7,009 nucleotides of DNA from Pseudomonadota bacterium (GTDB lineage: Bacteria > Pseudomonadota > Alphaproteobacteria > Rhizobiales > Beijerinckiaceae), in assembly GCA_021812505.1 (NCBI GenBank), contig JAKANG010000071.1:1-7009 (forward strand). Reading direction: 5' to 3'. Below, piece by piece: positions 1 through 5,973 of the stretch. Position 1 is the first letter of the stretch. Every line of letters starts with the position of its first letter. The position numbers were made by a program, and so were the translations under genes. The notes below the pieces were generated by a model. It saw only the letters and a list, made by a program, of their open reading frames with translations. It was not told the origin of the DNA and did not search any database.

Positions 1-1
1 T

Positions 2-28
2 TACCTGCTGCTGACCCAGACCCGCTGA
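2..28 (+). CDS. Possible 3' end of an upstream gene (8 codons plus stop)
   Basis: Reading from base 2 gives Tyr-Leu-Leu-Leu-Thr-Gln-Thr-Arg followed by TGA at 26-28. The stop abuts the palindrome at 28-55, which has the form of a terminator, so an upstream plus-strand gene plausibly ends here. Eight codons are far too few to name a product. The frame starting at base 1 also stays open, through the palindrome, so the choice of frame rests only on the neat stop-then-terminator arrangement. Confidence 0.3.
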   Translation, partial: YLLLTQTR

Positions 29-58
29 TCCGAATTCCGCATGCGGAATTCGGATTTT
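28..58 (+). terminator. Perfect 28-bp palindrome with T run, likely intrinsic terminator
   Basis: Bases 28-55 are a perfect inverted repeat: two 14-nt arms meet at 41/42 with no spacer. A T run (55-58) follows directly. In RNA this would fold into a long stem closed by a few central bases (GCATGC), the shape of a Rho-independent terminator, though the T tract is short. The palindrome contains two GAATTC sequences (32-37 and 46-51) around a GCATGC (39-44). It lies directly after a possible stop codon and ahead of the glycosyltransferase gene. An alternative is a binding site for a dimeric regulator. Confidence 0.6.
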
Positions 59-59
59 C

Positions 60-86
60 GCGCCATGGCTTCGCCGCCGATGGCGC
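60..86. repeat. Inverted repeat GCGCCAT / ATGGCGC
   Basis: Seven-base arms at 60-66 and 80-86 are perfectly complementary across a 13-nt loop. The loop itself holds a small GGC-TTC-GCC hairpin at 67-75. It is the second of four inverted repeats in the region upstream of the glycosyltransferase gene. Chance matches of this length are not rare in GC-rich DNA, so a function is unproven. Confidence 0.4.
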
Positions 87-116
87 CGCAATCTCGCGGA
101 AACCCGATCTGACGGC

Positions 117-137
117 GGAAAGGCGTTAAGCCTTTCC
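117..137. repeat. Inverted repeat GGAAAGGC-gttaa-GCCTTTCC
   Basis: Perfect 8-bp arms (117-124 and 130-137) flank the 5-nt loop GTTAA. No T run follows, so it does not look like an intrinsic terminator. A related half-site, GGCTTTCC, recurs at 185-192 directly before the TATAAT at 195-200. That would suit an operator read by a dimeric regulator. An RNA hairpin is equally possible if transcription starts further upstream. Confidence 0.45.
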
Positions 138-142
138 CTCAA

Positions 143-164
143 CCATGAGAAAAGGTTCTCGTGG
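143..164. repeat. Inverted repeat forming a 9-bp hairpin with AAGG tetraloop
   Basis: Bases 143-151 pair with 156-164 around a four-base loop (152-155), with eight Watson-Crick pairs and one T-G wobble (146/161). The in-frame ATG at 145, the longest possible start for the glycosyltransferase, lies inside this stem and has no Shine-Dalgarno sequence. This helps to argue that the real start is the ATG at 235. Confidence 0.45.
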
Positions 165-194
165 CGAAACCGGCCCGGCGCGAAGGCTTTCCGT

Positions 195-205
195 TATAAT
201 TGACA
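195..205 (+). promoter_or_regulatory. Possible promoter elements (TATAAT / TTGACA, overlapping)
   Basis: A consensus TATAAT lies at 195-200. It would place a transcription start near 207, just upstream of the preferred start codon at 235. No recognisable -35 hexamer lies 16-18 bp before it. A consensus TTGACA sits at 200-205 and shares one base, but has no good -10 at the right distance downstream. One of the two is probably functional, but the sequence does not show which. Confidence 0.3.
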
Positions 206-224
206 AAGCGCCTTCCGCCGTGTC

Positions 225-229
225 GAGGA
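225..229 (+). promoter_or_regulatory. Ribosome binding site that decides the glycosyltransferase start
   Basis: GAGGA lies five nucleotides before the ATG at 235 and matches the anti-Shine-Dalgarno core. The alternative in-frame ATG at 145 is preceded only by a pyrimidine-rich stretch. This favours a 402-residue protein. Confidence 0.6.
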
Positions 230-234
230 CCCGC

Positions 235-1443
235 ATGACCCAGTTCGCCACGCCCGAAAATTCGGTCCCGATCGCTTCCGGTTACCGGGCTGCAAAGCGG
301 CCTCGCGCCAGCGACCTGGACGCCGGCGAGCCCCGTCGCGTGCTTTTCGTGCAGACCCAGGCCGAGAACGCCGGCGCGCAGGAAGTCGCGCGGCAACTGG
401 CGCATGGCGCGAGCCGCAACGGCTGGCTGGCCGGCCAGGTCTTTTTCTTCCGCCGAACGGATTCGTTCGACAGCGAAGACAATGTCTTCTTCTGCGCGCG
501 CCGGCGGCCGTCGTCGCCGCTCGGCCTCATGAAATCGCTGATCGCGCTCTATCGGCATTTTCGCCGCGAGAAACCCGACGCCGTCGTCACCCTGCAGCAT
601 TACGGCAATCTGATCGCCGCGCCGATCGGCCGCCTTGCCGGCGTGAAGATGGTGATCGCCAACCAGGTCACAACGCCGGAGCATGTTCCGGCCTGGGCGC
701 GCGCGGCCGACCTCTGGCTGGGGCGCCTCGGCTTCTATGACCGCATCGTGGTGAATTCGTCGGAGACCGAGGCCGTCTATGGCGGCTATCCCCCCTCCTA
801 CGCCCGCCGCGTGGTGCGGATCGATCACGGCTTCTTCGACAAATCCGTGGCAATGACCAAGGTCGAGGCGCGCCGCGCGCTCGACCTGCCGCCCGACGCG
901 GAGCTCATCGGCTGCGCAGCGCGGCTGCACGAGAGCAAGCAGCTCGATCTCGCCATCAGGCTTTTGACGATCAACCGGAACCAGCATCTCGCCATCGCCG
1001 GCCAAGGCCCCGACAGGGAGCGACTGTGGACCTTGGCGCGTGCGCTTGGCGTTGCCGGACGCGTGCGTTTTCTCGGCGAACTCGACACGAAGACGATGGG
1101 ACTCTTCCTCGCCGCGCTCGACGCTTTCGTCTTTCCCAGCGCCGGCGAGACTTTTGGGTTGGCGCCGGTCGAGGCGGCCCAGGCCGGCCTGCCAGTCATC
1201 GTCAACGATCTTTCGGTATTGAGGGAGGTGCTGTCGGTCGAGGGCGCGCCCTGCGCCTTGTTCGTCGACGCAAAGGACACGGAGGCGTTCGCCGCCGCCG
1301 CGCGACGCGCCTGCGAGGACGAGGCTCTGGCGGCGGAATTTTCCGCGCGGGGACGCAAATTGAGCGAGAAGTTCCCCCTCGACAAAATGGTCGATGAATT
1401 CATGCGCCTCCTTCAGGCGGCGGACGCCAGACCGTGCAAATAG
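235..1443 (+). CDS. GT4-family (GT-B fold) glycosyltransferase
   Basis: Family 1 (GT4) retaining glycosyltransferases transfer a sugar from a nucleotide-sugar donor to a lipid-linked or saccharide acceptor at the cytoplasmic face of the membrane. The protein is 402 residues, usual for the family. The N-terminal Rossmann half runs from about residue 35 (RRVLFVQTQ, then GAQEVARQL at 47-55). NSSETEAVY (174-182) is at the inter-domain junction. The C-terminal donor-binding half has GCAARLHESKQLDLA (226-240, with Lys235 at the phosphate-contacting position), IAGQGPDRERL (254-264) and VRFLGE (277-282). The EX7E motif is Glu305 and Glu313 in GETFGLAPVEAAQAGLPV. There is no signal peptide or obvious transmembrane segment. 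An in-frame ATG at 145 would add 30 residues but lacks a ribosome binding site and precedes the likely -10. The last 10 nt overlap the next gene, so the two are probably cotranscribed. Family is secure; donor and acceptor sugars cannot be read from the sequence. Confidence 0.92.
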   Translation: MTQFATPENSVPIASGYRAAKRPRASDLDAGEPRRVLFVQTQAENAGAQEVARQLAHGASRNGWLAGQVFFFRRTDSFDSEDNVFFCARRRPSSPLGLMKSLIALYRHFRREKPDAVVTLQHYGNLIAAPIGRLAGVKMVIANQVTTPEHVPAWARAADLWLGRLGFYDRIVVNSSETEAVYGGYPPSYARRVVRIDHGFFDKSVAMTKVEARRALDLPPDAELIGCAARLHESKQLDLAIRLLTINRNQHLAIAGQGPDRERLWTLARALGVAGRVRFLGELDTKTMGLFLAALDAFVFPSAGETFGLAPVEAAQAGLPVIVNDLSVLREVLSVEGAPCALFVDAKDTEAFAAAARRACEDEALAAEFSARGRKLSEKFPLDKMVDEFMRLLQAADARPCK

Positions 1444-2957
1444 AAATCCTGATCGACCCGCGCAATTTCCGGCGCTGGCACGAAAGGCTGCGCGACCGGC
1501 TGGCCCGTGTCCTGCCGCGCGCGACGGTGCGCCTGGCGCGCCAGGAGGGCGCCGGCGGCTTTCCCGCCGAGATCGGCGCGCTGCTCGGCCTGGAGAAAAC
1601 CATCCTGCGGCGGATGCGCCCGACCCTTTGCGACCCAGCGCCGGCCACCGCCCTCGAGCCGGCGCGCGAGGAGGGAGAACAGCCCGATATCGTCATCGAC
1701 CTCACTGGCGCCCAGGCGCCTGGGCCGGCCCCGGGAAAGGCCTTGTGGCGCGTGCTTTACGACAACGCGCCGGGCGAGGCCGGCGCGGTCGCGGCGCTGC
1801 TGGGCGGCGCCTGCCCCGCGCTGGCGCTGGAAGAGGCCGGCGGCGGCGCCGTCCTCGGCGCGGCCCTGCCGTCGCTCGAAGCCGCCGACGGCCTCACCGG
1901 CGGCCTGGAGGCGGTCTTTTCGCGGGTCATTTTCCTGATCGAACAGGTCCTGCTGTCGCCGCGCCGCACTTTCGAGCGCCCGCCGGCCCAGCCCGCCGCC
2001 GGGCGGCGTCCCGCGGCCTTTTTCGCGCGCGCCATGGCCCATGAAGCCCTGCGGCGGATTTATCATCTGTCCTGCCATTCGCCGCATTGGCGCGTCGGCT
2101 GGCGCTTGCACGACGGCCCCGGCGTGCTGGAGACCGGCTCTTTGAGGGGGTTTCGATGGCAAGTCCTGCCCGACCTCGGCGACAGTTTCGCCGCCGACCC
2201 CTTTCCGATCGAATGGCGCGGCCGGAAAGCCCTGTTCTACGAGCGTCTCGACTACGCGACCGGCAAGGGAACGATCTGGGTCCAGCCCTTTGACGACTCC
2301 GGACCGATGGGTCCGCCCCTGCCCGCCCTGGAAGAGCCCTGGCACCTGTCCTATCCCTTCCTCATCGTCCATGAGGGCGAGCTCTATATGGTCCCCGAAG
2401 CCTCGGCCTCGGGCGCGGTCGCGATCTATCGCTGCGTCGAATTTCCCGGCCAGTGGCGCTGCGTCGGCCAATTGCTGACGGGGATCGAAGCCGCCGACGT
2501 GACCCTCTTCCGCCACGCCGGCCGGTTCTGGATGATGTCCGTCGTGCGCGACGGCGCCGGGGGCTATTCCGACACGCTGGCGATCCATCATGCCGACGAT
2601 CTGTTCGGCCCCTGGCGGGAACACGCCTTGCGCCCGGTTCTGATCGACTCCCGGCTGGCGCGGCCCGCCGGCGCCGGAGTGGAACATTCGGGCGCGCTCT
2701 GGCGCCCGGTTCAGGACTGCTCGGCCGGCTACGGCAAGAAGCTCGCGCTGGCGCGCATCGACGTGCTGGACGAGGAGAATTTCGCCCAGACACGGATGAG
2801 CCTGATTTCGCCGGGGCCGGCATGGCCCGGCGGCAGGCTGCATACGCTCAACCGCTGGGGCCGTCTCGAAGTGATCGACGGCGCGGTCCTGACCCCCAAA
2901 AACCTGACGTTGCGGCGGTTCGTCCACGGCGCCATCGATCGTAGCCGGATGATCTGA
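1434..2957 (+). CDS. GINT1 N-terminal-domain-like protein (beta-propeller), polysaccharide locus protein of unknown reaction
   Basis: This 507-residue protein starts at a GTG inside the end of the glycosyltransferase gene. A weak AGGCGG lies 13 nt upstream, so translational coupling is likely. Residues from about 215 to 490 resemble the domain at the N-terminus of plant glucosamine inositolphosphorylceramide transferase 1, a five-bladed beta-propeller related in fold to GH43-type proteins. Matching stretches are ADPFPIEWRGRKALFYE (254-270), HLSYPFL (304-310), PEAS (321-324), ADVTLF (354-359), ARPAGAG (409-415) and RPVQDCSAGYG (424-434). No GT64 catalytic domain is attached. The first 175 residues contain DIVIDLTGAQ (85-94) and recall the degenerate formyltransferase-like domain often fused to this propeller, but I find no Asn-His-Asp formyltransferase motif. 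Bacterial relatives sit in surface-polysaccharide clusters and their reaction is unknown to me. A role in recognising or modifying the glycan made by the upstream enzyme is inference. No signal peptide is seen, so it should be cytoplasmic. Confidence 0.8.
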   Translation: MQIEILIDPRNFRRWHERLRDRLARVLPRATVRLARQEGAGGFPAEIGALLGLEKTILRRMRPTLCDPAPATALEPAREEGEQPDIVIDLTGAQAPGPAPGKALWRVLYDNAPGEAGAVAALLGGACPALALEEAGGGAVLGAALPSLEAADGLTGGLEAVFSRVIFLIEQVLLSPRRTFERPPAQPAAGRRPAAFFARAMAHEALRRIYHLSCHSPHWRVGWRLHDGPGVLETGSLRGFRWQVLPDLGDSFAADPFPIEWRGRKALFYERLDYATGKGTIWVQPFDDSGPMGPPLPALEEPWHLSYPFLIVHEGELYMVPEASASGAVAIYRCVEFPGQWRCVGQLLTGIEAADVTLFRHAGRFWMMSVVRDGAGGYSDTLAIHHADDLFGPWREHALRPVLIDSRLARPAGAGVEHSGALWRPVQDCSAGYGKKLALARIDVLDEENFAQTRMSLISPGPAWPGGRLHTLNRWGRLEVIDGAVLTPKNLTLRRFVHGAIDRSRMI

Positions 2958-2978
2958 GGCGTTTTGGCGCGCTTTGCG

Positions 2979-4160
2979 TCAGGACGCGAACCGGCGCAGG
3001 CGGTCTCGCAGGCCCCGCGCCAGATAATAGGCCGCCTGCCGGAATTCGCCCGCCCGCGACTCGTCGGCCACCGCCCTGCGACGCCTGAAGGCGAGGGCGT
3101 GGGTGGAAAAATCCCGCGCCATTTTCCGCGGCGCGCCGTAGAACGCGGCGATTTTTTCGGCCCCCATGCCTGGCGTCGCGAACCAGGACCCGACGAGATC
3201 GCGAAGGCAGACGACATCCACCAGGGCGCAGCTCAGCCCGGTCCCCACCGCCGGGCAGGAGGTCCGGAAGGCGTCGCCGATCACGACGAGACCGGGGCGG
3301 ACGACATTTTCAACATTGCACAATTCGACGGGAAAGGAGGCGAAATCCCCGACCCAGCCACAATCGCCGACCCAGGGTCGCAGACCCGGCAAAAGCTCGA
3401 GTAAAGCGGACATGCCCCGCTCTTCGATCGCCTTGAGCCGACGATCCTCGATGTCCGAGAACAGGAACAGATTGGCGCGCATGTCGGCGCCGATGGGGAA
3501 GAGCGAAATATAATCGACGCGATCGCCCTGACTCTCCCCATAGGCGGTCAGCGACTGAAACATGAAGCCGTCGACGGGCGGGGTCAGCGTGAAAGCGACG
3601 CTGATCGTTTGCTGCGCGTGCGCCCTTGCCCGTTTGAGGCGGAGCTTGCGACGCAAGGCCTCGCCATGCCCGGTCGCCAGCACGACGAGCCGCGGTTCGA
3701 TGGTTTCGCCGCCCGCAAGCGTCACGCGCTGCCTGTCCTCGCCCGTGACGATGTCCTCGACGCGATCGTAACGAAGCGTGACCTGTGCCGGAATGCGCTT
3801 GCGCAGGACCTTGATCATGTCGCGATAAAGCATGTTCAACTGCAACTGCCGGCTGATGTCGACGATATGGCGTCCGCGGATGTTGACGAATTCCTCGACC
3901 GGGGTCGAGGCCGCCTTGAAGTCGTCGAGCAGCCCCAGTTCTTCGAGCAGCGGCAATTGATCTCCCGCCAGCTTCTCGGCGCGGAACAGATTAGGGATGG
4001 CGGGGGCGGCTTCGATCAGGACCACCTTCCGCCCCTTGCCGGCAAGGGCGATGGCCGCCGCGCATCCGGCGAATCCGCCGCCGACGATGACGATCTCCGG
4101 CGCCTCGGCCCGCCCCCGCCCGCCGGCTCCGCTATGCGCTGGAAGGGCGGCCCCGTTCAT
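2979..4160 (-). CDS. FAD-dependent monooxygenase/oxidoreductase (UbiH/PHBH-like)
   Basis: A 393-residue flavoprotein of the group A monooxygenase type, which uses FAD and NAD(P)H to hydroxylate or otherwise oxidise a substrate. The N-terminal dinucleotide-binding fold is IVIVGGGFAGCAAAIALA (23-40), with Glu50 ending the second strand where it would bind the ribose. The ATG motif is LATGHGE (161-167). The second FAD motif is LVVIGDAFRTSCPAVGTG (291-308), whose GDA contacts the FAD ribityl chain. LFPIGADMRANLFLF (220-234) and ATPGMGAEKIAAFY (328-341) match, from memory, a conserved alphaproteobacterial family annotated only as FAD-dependent oxidoreductase. I see no WxWxIP halogenase motif. The reading frame is open upstream, but the ATG at 4160 is chosen because it forms an ATGA overlap with the preceding gene's stop and has AGGGA eight nucleotides before it. 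It should be translated with the acyltransferase upstream and probably acts with it. Substrate unknown; phenolic, lipid or isoprenoid compounds are possible. Confidence 0.85.
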   Translation of the reverse strand: MNGAALPAHSGAGGRGRAEAPEIVIVGGGFAGCAAAIALAGKGRKVVLIEAAPAIPNLFRAEKLAGDQLPLLEELGLLDDFKAASTPVEEFVNIRGRHIVDISRQLQLNMLYRDMIKVLRKRIPAQVTLRYDRVEDIVTGEDRQRVTLAGGETIEPRLVVLATGHGEALRRKLRLKRARAHAQQTISVAFTLTPPVDGFMFQSLTAYGESQGDRVDYISLFPIGADMRANLFLFSDIEDRRLKAIEERGMSALLELLPGLRPWVGDCGWVGDFASFPVELCNVENVVRPGLVVIGDAFRTSCPAVGTGLSCALVDVVCLRDLVGSWFATPGMGAEKIAAFYGAPRKMARDFSTHALAFRRRRAVADESRAGEFRQAAYYLARGLRDRLRRFAS

Positions 4161-5497
4161 GAGCGTTGTCCCTGTTCCGCCCGCAATTGCGGCGCGCAAG
4201 CCGGAACGTCGCGGAGCGAATCGGCTTCGGCTTGACTTCCGCGACGGGGGGGTCCGCGCTTGATCCATCCGATCCATCGCCCAAGAAAGCCGCGGGCGGC
4301 GAAGGCGAAAGCCAGGGCCGAGGCGAGCGGCGCGTCGGCCGGCGTGAGCGGCCGCAGGGCGCAGTGGAGTTGCGCCGGCGCGGCGCCGAAGCGCTTTTTG
4401 TAACCCTCGTTGCCGATAGTGAGATCGTAGAAGGCGAACCCTTCCCGGATGCAATGCTCGATTGCGGCCAAGGTCAGCACATTGCCGAGCGAACAGCTTT
4501 TCCAGGCGCCGCCCTCGAAGGTCGCCATGATGACATGAAACGCCGCGCCCCGTTCGAGCGCGAGCATCGCGCCAAGGGCCTCGCCACCGACTTTCAGGAG
4601 AAAGAGCCTGGCGAGGCCCGCTTCCGACTCGACGGCCACGGCTTCATAAAATCGGCGATAGGCGGGGCTGGCGAGGCTGTTCCCGCGCCCCATTTCGTCG
4701 CAGCGCTCCTGCCTCTGGCGCGCGAGCAGATCGAAAGCCAGACGCCTGTCGCCCGGCGTCCGCGCCGGGACGAACTCCACCTCGCCGGCCCTGGCGGCGC
4801 GCCGCGTTTTTTTCGCAATATCCTTGGCGAATTTGCGCGAAAGGAATTGCGCCCGGTAGGCCGCCGCCGTCGTCGGCAGCTCCACCCCCCATGACGCGAT
4901 TTCCATTGGAGCGGAAAAGCTCCGGTCCAGCGTGAGCGGATTGCTCCTTCCGGCGATCCGCCGCGGCATGATCTTGAACCGCAAGACGCCGCCGAGGCCG
5001 AGCCCGGCCAGGATGCGGCGCCACAGCCGGCGCCATTGCGCCGGCGTCGGGTCGAAGGCCTTGGCGAGGATCGGCGCATTGTAGTCGCTGACGCCGAGGT
5101 CGGCGAACTGCACGACATTGACGCCATAGATCCGGCGCGCGCACAGCGGCAGCAGCATCATCGGCGCGCCGTCCGCCCTGTCCCGCGCCAATACGAAGAG
5201 GGGCTTCGCCTTCAGGCGCGGCGCCAATTCGCGATAAAAGGGAAAAAGCCAGGCCCGCATTTGAAAGGGCGTGAGCAGGCCGTCGTCTTCGAGCCGCGCC
5301 CAATCCTTTTCCACGCCATCGAGATCCTGCGCGATTTCGATCGCGAACCGGCTGTCGAATGGATCGCCGTATCTGTCGCCGCCCATCCCGACGGCCGCCC
5401 AACTTTCATCGTCGCCCGACTTTTCGCGGACGCGCCGAAGACCGCCTTCGCGCTCGATCGCGACGTCTCTGTTCCATGCCGCTTCGTTGAGGATCAT
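4157..5497 (-). CDS. CelD/BcsL-type GNAT (FemAB-like) acyltransferase
   Basis: A 446-residue member of the acetyltransferase family with the BioF2-like/Acetyltransf_6 domain. CelD/BcsL-type proteins occur in cellulose and exopolysaccharide loci and are thought to transfer acyl groups from acyl-CoA. The GNAT-like core is roughly residues 215-375. Its clearest signature is FYDLTIGNEGYKKRFGA (356-372), the family's strand-turn followed by Tyr-Lys-Lys-Arg-Phe. An N-terminal lobe (about 50-180) matches the duplicated FemAB-type layout. After the core comes a hydrophobic then basic stretch (about 390-415) and a polar tail. The start is uncertain: ATG at 5497 is preferred, a TTG at 5512 would add five residues, and an ATG at 5386 would remove 37; none has a convincing Shine-Dalgarno sequence. 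The stop overlaps the FAD enzyme's start (ATGA), so the pair forms a coupled operon. Acylation of a polysaccharide or glycolipid is inference from family and neighbours. Confidence 0.85.
   Translation of the reverse strand: MILNEAAWNRDVAIEREGGLRRVREKSGDDESWAAVGMGGDRYGDPFDSRFAIEIAQDLDGVEKDWARLEDDGLLTPFQMRAWLFPFYRELAPRLKAKPLFVLARDRADGAPMMLLPLCARRIYGVNVVQFADLGVSDYNAPILAKAFDPTPAQWRRLWRRILAGLGLGGVLRFKIMPRRIAGRSNPLTLDRSFSAPMEIASWGVELPTTAAAYRAQFLSRKFAKDIAKKTRRAARAGEVEFVPARTPGDRRLAFDLLARQRQERCDEMGRGNSLASPAYRRFYEAVAVESEAGLARLFLLKVGGEALGAMLALERGAAFHVIMATFEGGAWKSCSLGNVLTLAAIEHCIREGFAFYDLTIGNEGYKKRFGAAPAQLHCALRPLTPADAPLASALAFAFAARGFLGRWIGWIKRGPPRRGSQAEADSLRDVPACAPQLRAEQGQRS
4169..4173 (-). promoter_or_regulatory. 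Ribosome binding site of the FAD enzyme, inside the acyltransferase gene
   Basis: On the minus strand AGGGA lies eight nucleotides before the ATG at 4160-4158. It decides that start over upstream in-frame starts that would extend far into the preceding gene. Confidence 0.5.
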
Positions 5498-5612
5498 TGC
5501 CGGATGACGCAATTCATCGCTTTATTATGAAAATGATAGCTGCTCTTGCATGGCTATGACAGTTCGTCTCGAATACATGCTTAATTTAACAGAATTTCCT
5601 TTACCTGCCCGA

Positions 5613-5632
5613 GCGCCCTGGAACGCGCCCTG
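5613..5632 (+). repeat. Direct repeat of GCGCCCTG, 12-bp period
   Basis: GCGCCCTG occurs at 5613-5620 and again at 5625-5632, separated by GAAC. It lies in the GC-rich centre of the divergent intergenic region. It may be part of a regulator site, or chance. Confidence 0.35.
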
Positions 5633-5660
5633 CATTCCGAGACCGAACAGGGTCATTCCG
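5633..5660 (+). repeat. Direct repeat of CATTCCG, 21-bp spacing
   Basis: CATTCCG lies at 5633-5639 and 5654-5660. The start-to-start distance of 21 bp is two helical turns, which would put both copies on the same face of the DNA. A pair of regulator half-sites serving the divergent genes is possible but unsupported otherwise. Confidence 0.3.
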
Positions 5661-5792
5661 CAGCCCTTTCTTTTCAAATCGGCGCGTCGGATGTTTCGTT
5701 TTTTCGCCCGCAGGCGCCCGCCGGCCATGTTCCGCGGCGCCACGGCGTCCCCAAGGATTGACCCTGCCCCTTTACCTTAACCGGGGCTCTTC

Positions 5793-5897
5793 CTTGACTC
5801 CAGATACAACAATTGAGAAATTTCTGAAAATATTAACTTATTCAGCAATGAACGGCGTGAGTATAAGCATCTGAAGTGAGTCGATATGACTTGACTC
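5793..5897 (+). repeat. Two copies of CTTGACTC, each containing a -35-like TTGACT
   Basis: CTTGACTC occurs at 5793-5800 and 5890-5897, 97 bp apart, bracketing the right AT-rich patch. Each holds TTGACT, close to the sigma-70 -35 consensus, upstream of the flippase start. No strong -10 follows either copy at 16-18 bp. The second copy also pairs with GAGTC at 5878-5882 to give a short interrupted inverted repeat. Confidence 0.35.
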
Positions 5898-5973
5898 GGC
5901 ATGCTTGAACCGTCGCCGTCTTTTCACGCCGAAGTCGTTGCGCCTTTGCGGGCGGCCCCGGCGGGCGACAGAC

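Noticed and set aside
28..55. Palindrome with EcoRI- and SphI-type sites as a cloning artefact
   Set aside because: There is no vector sequence around it, and the symmetric arms extend past the restriction sites on both sides, as expected of a natural palindrome.
139..1005. 288-codon minus-strand ORF antisense to the GT4 gene
   Set aside because: The opposite strand encodes an evident glycosyltransferase with an EX7E motif. The antisense product has no recognisable domain and is a shadow frame.
1413..2927. 504-codon minus-strand ORF antisense to the GINT1-like gene
   Set aside because: It mirrors the sense gene codon for codon, a common result of high GC at third positions. Its translation is rich in Arg, Gly, Gln and His without family motifs, while the sense frame has clear conserved blocks.
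2964..3404. Plus-strand ORF opposite the FAD enzyme
   Set aside because: It has no ribosome site or conserved motif, and the minus strand here encodes the second FAD motif and the conserved C-terminal region of the oxidoreductase.
2979..4160. Flavin-dependent halogenase or geranylgeranyl reductase
   Set aside because: Neither the WxWxIP halogenase motif nor the typical geranylgeranyl reductase substrate motif is visible. The GDAF and PIGADMRANLF stretches fit generic group A monooxygenase-like proteins better.
4161..4454. Longer upstream start for the FAD enzyme
   Set aside because: It would overlap the acyltransferase coding sequence by almost 300 bp, and the added residues are Arg-rich and unlike the family. 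The ATGA overlap and AGGGA at 4169-4173 support the start at 4160.
5550..5780. 76-codon plus-strand ORF in the divergent intergenic region
   Set aside because: It has no Shine-Dalgarno sequence, crosses from AT-rich to GC-rich DNA and encodes a Pro/Arg/Phe-biased sequence. It could be a small protein but nothing supports it.
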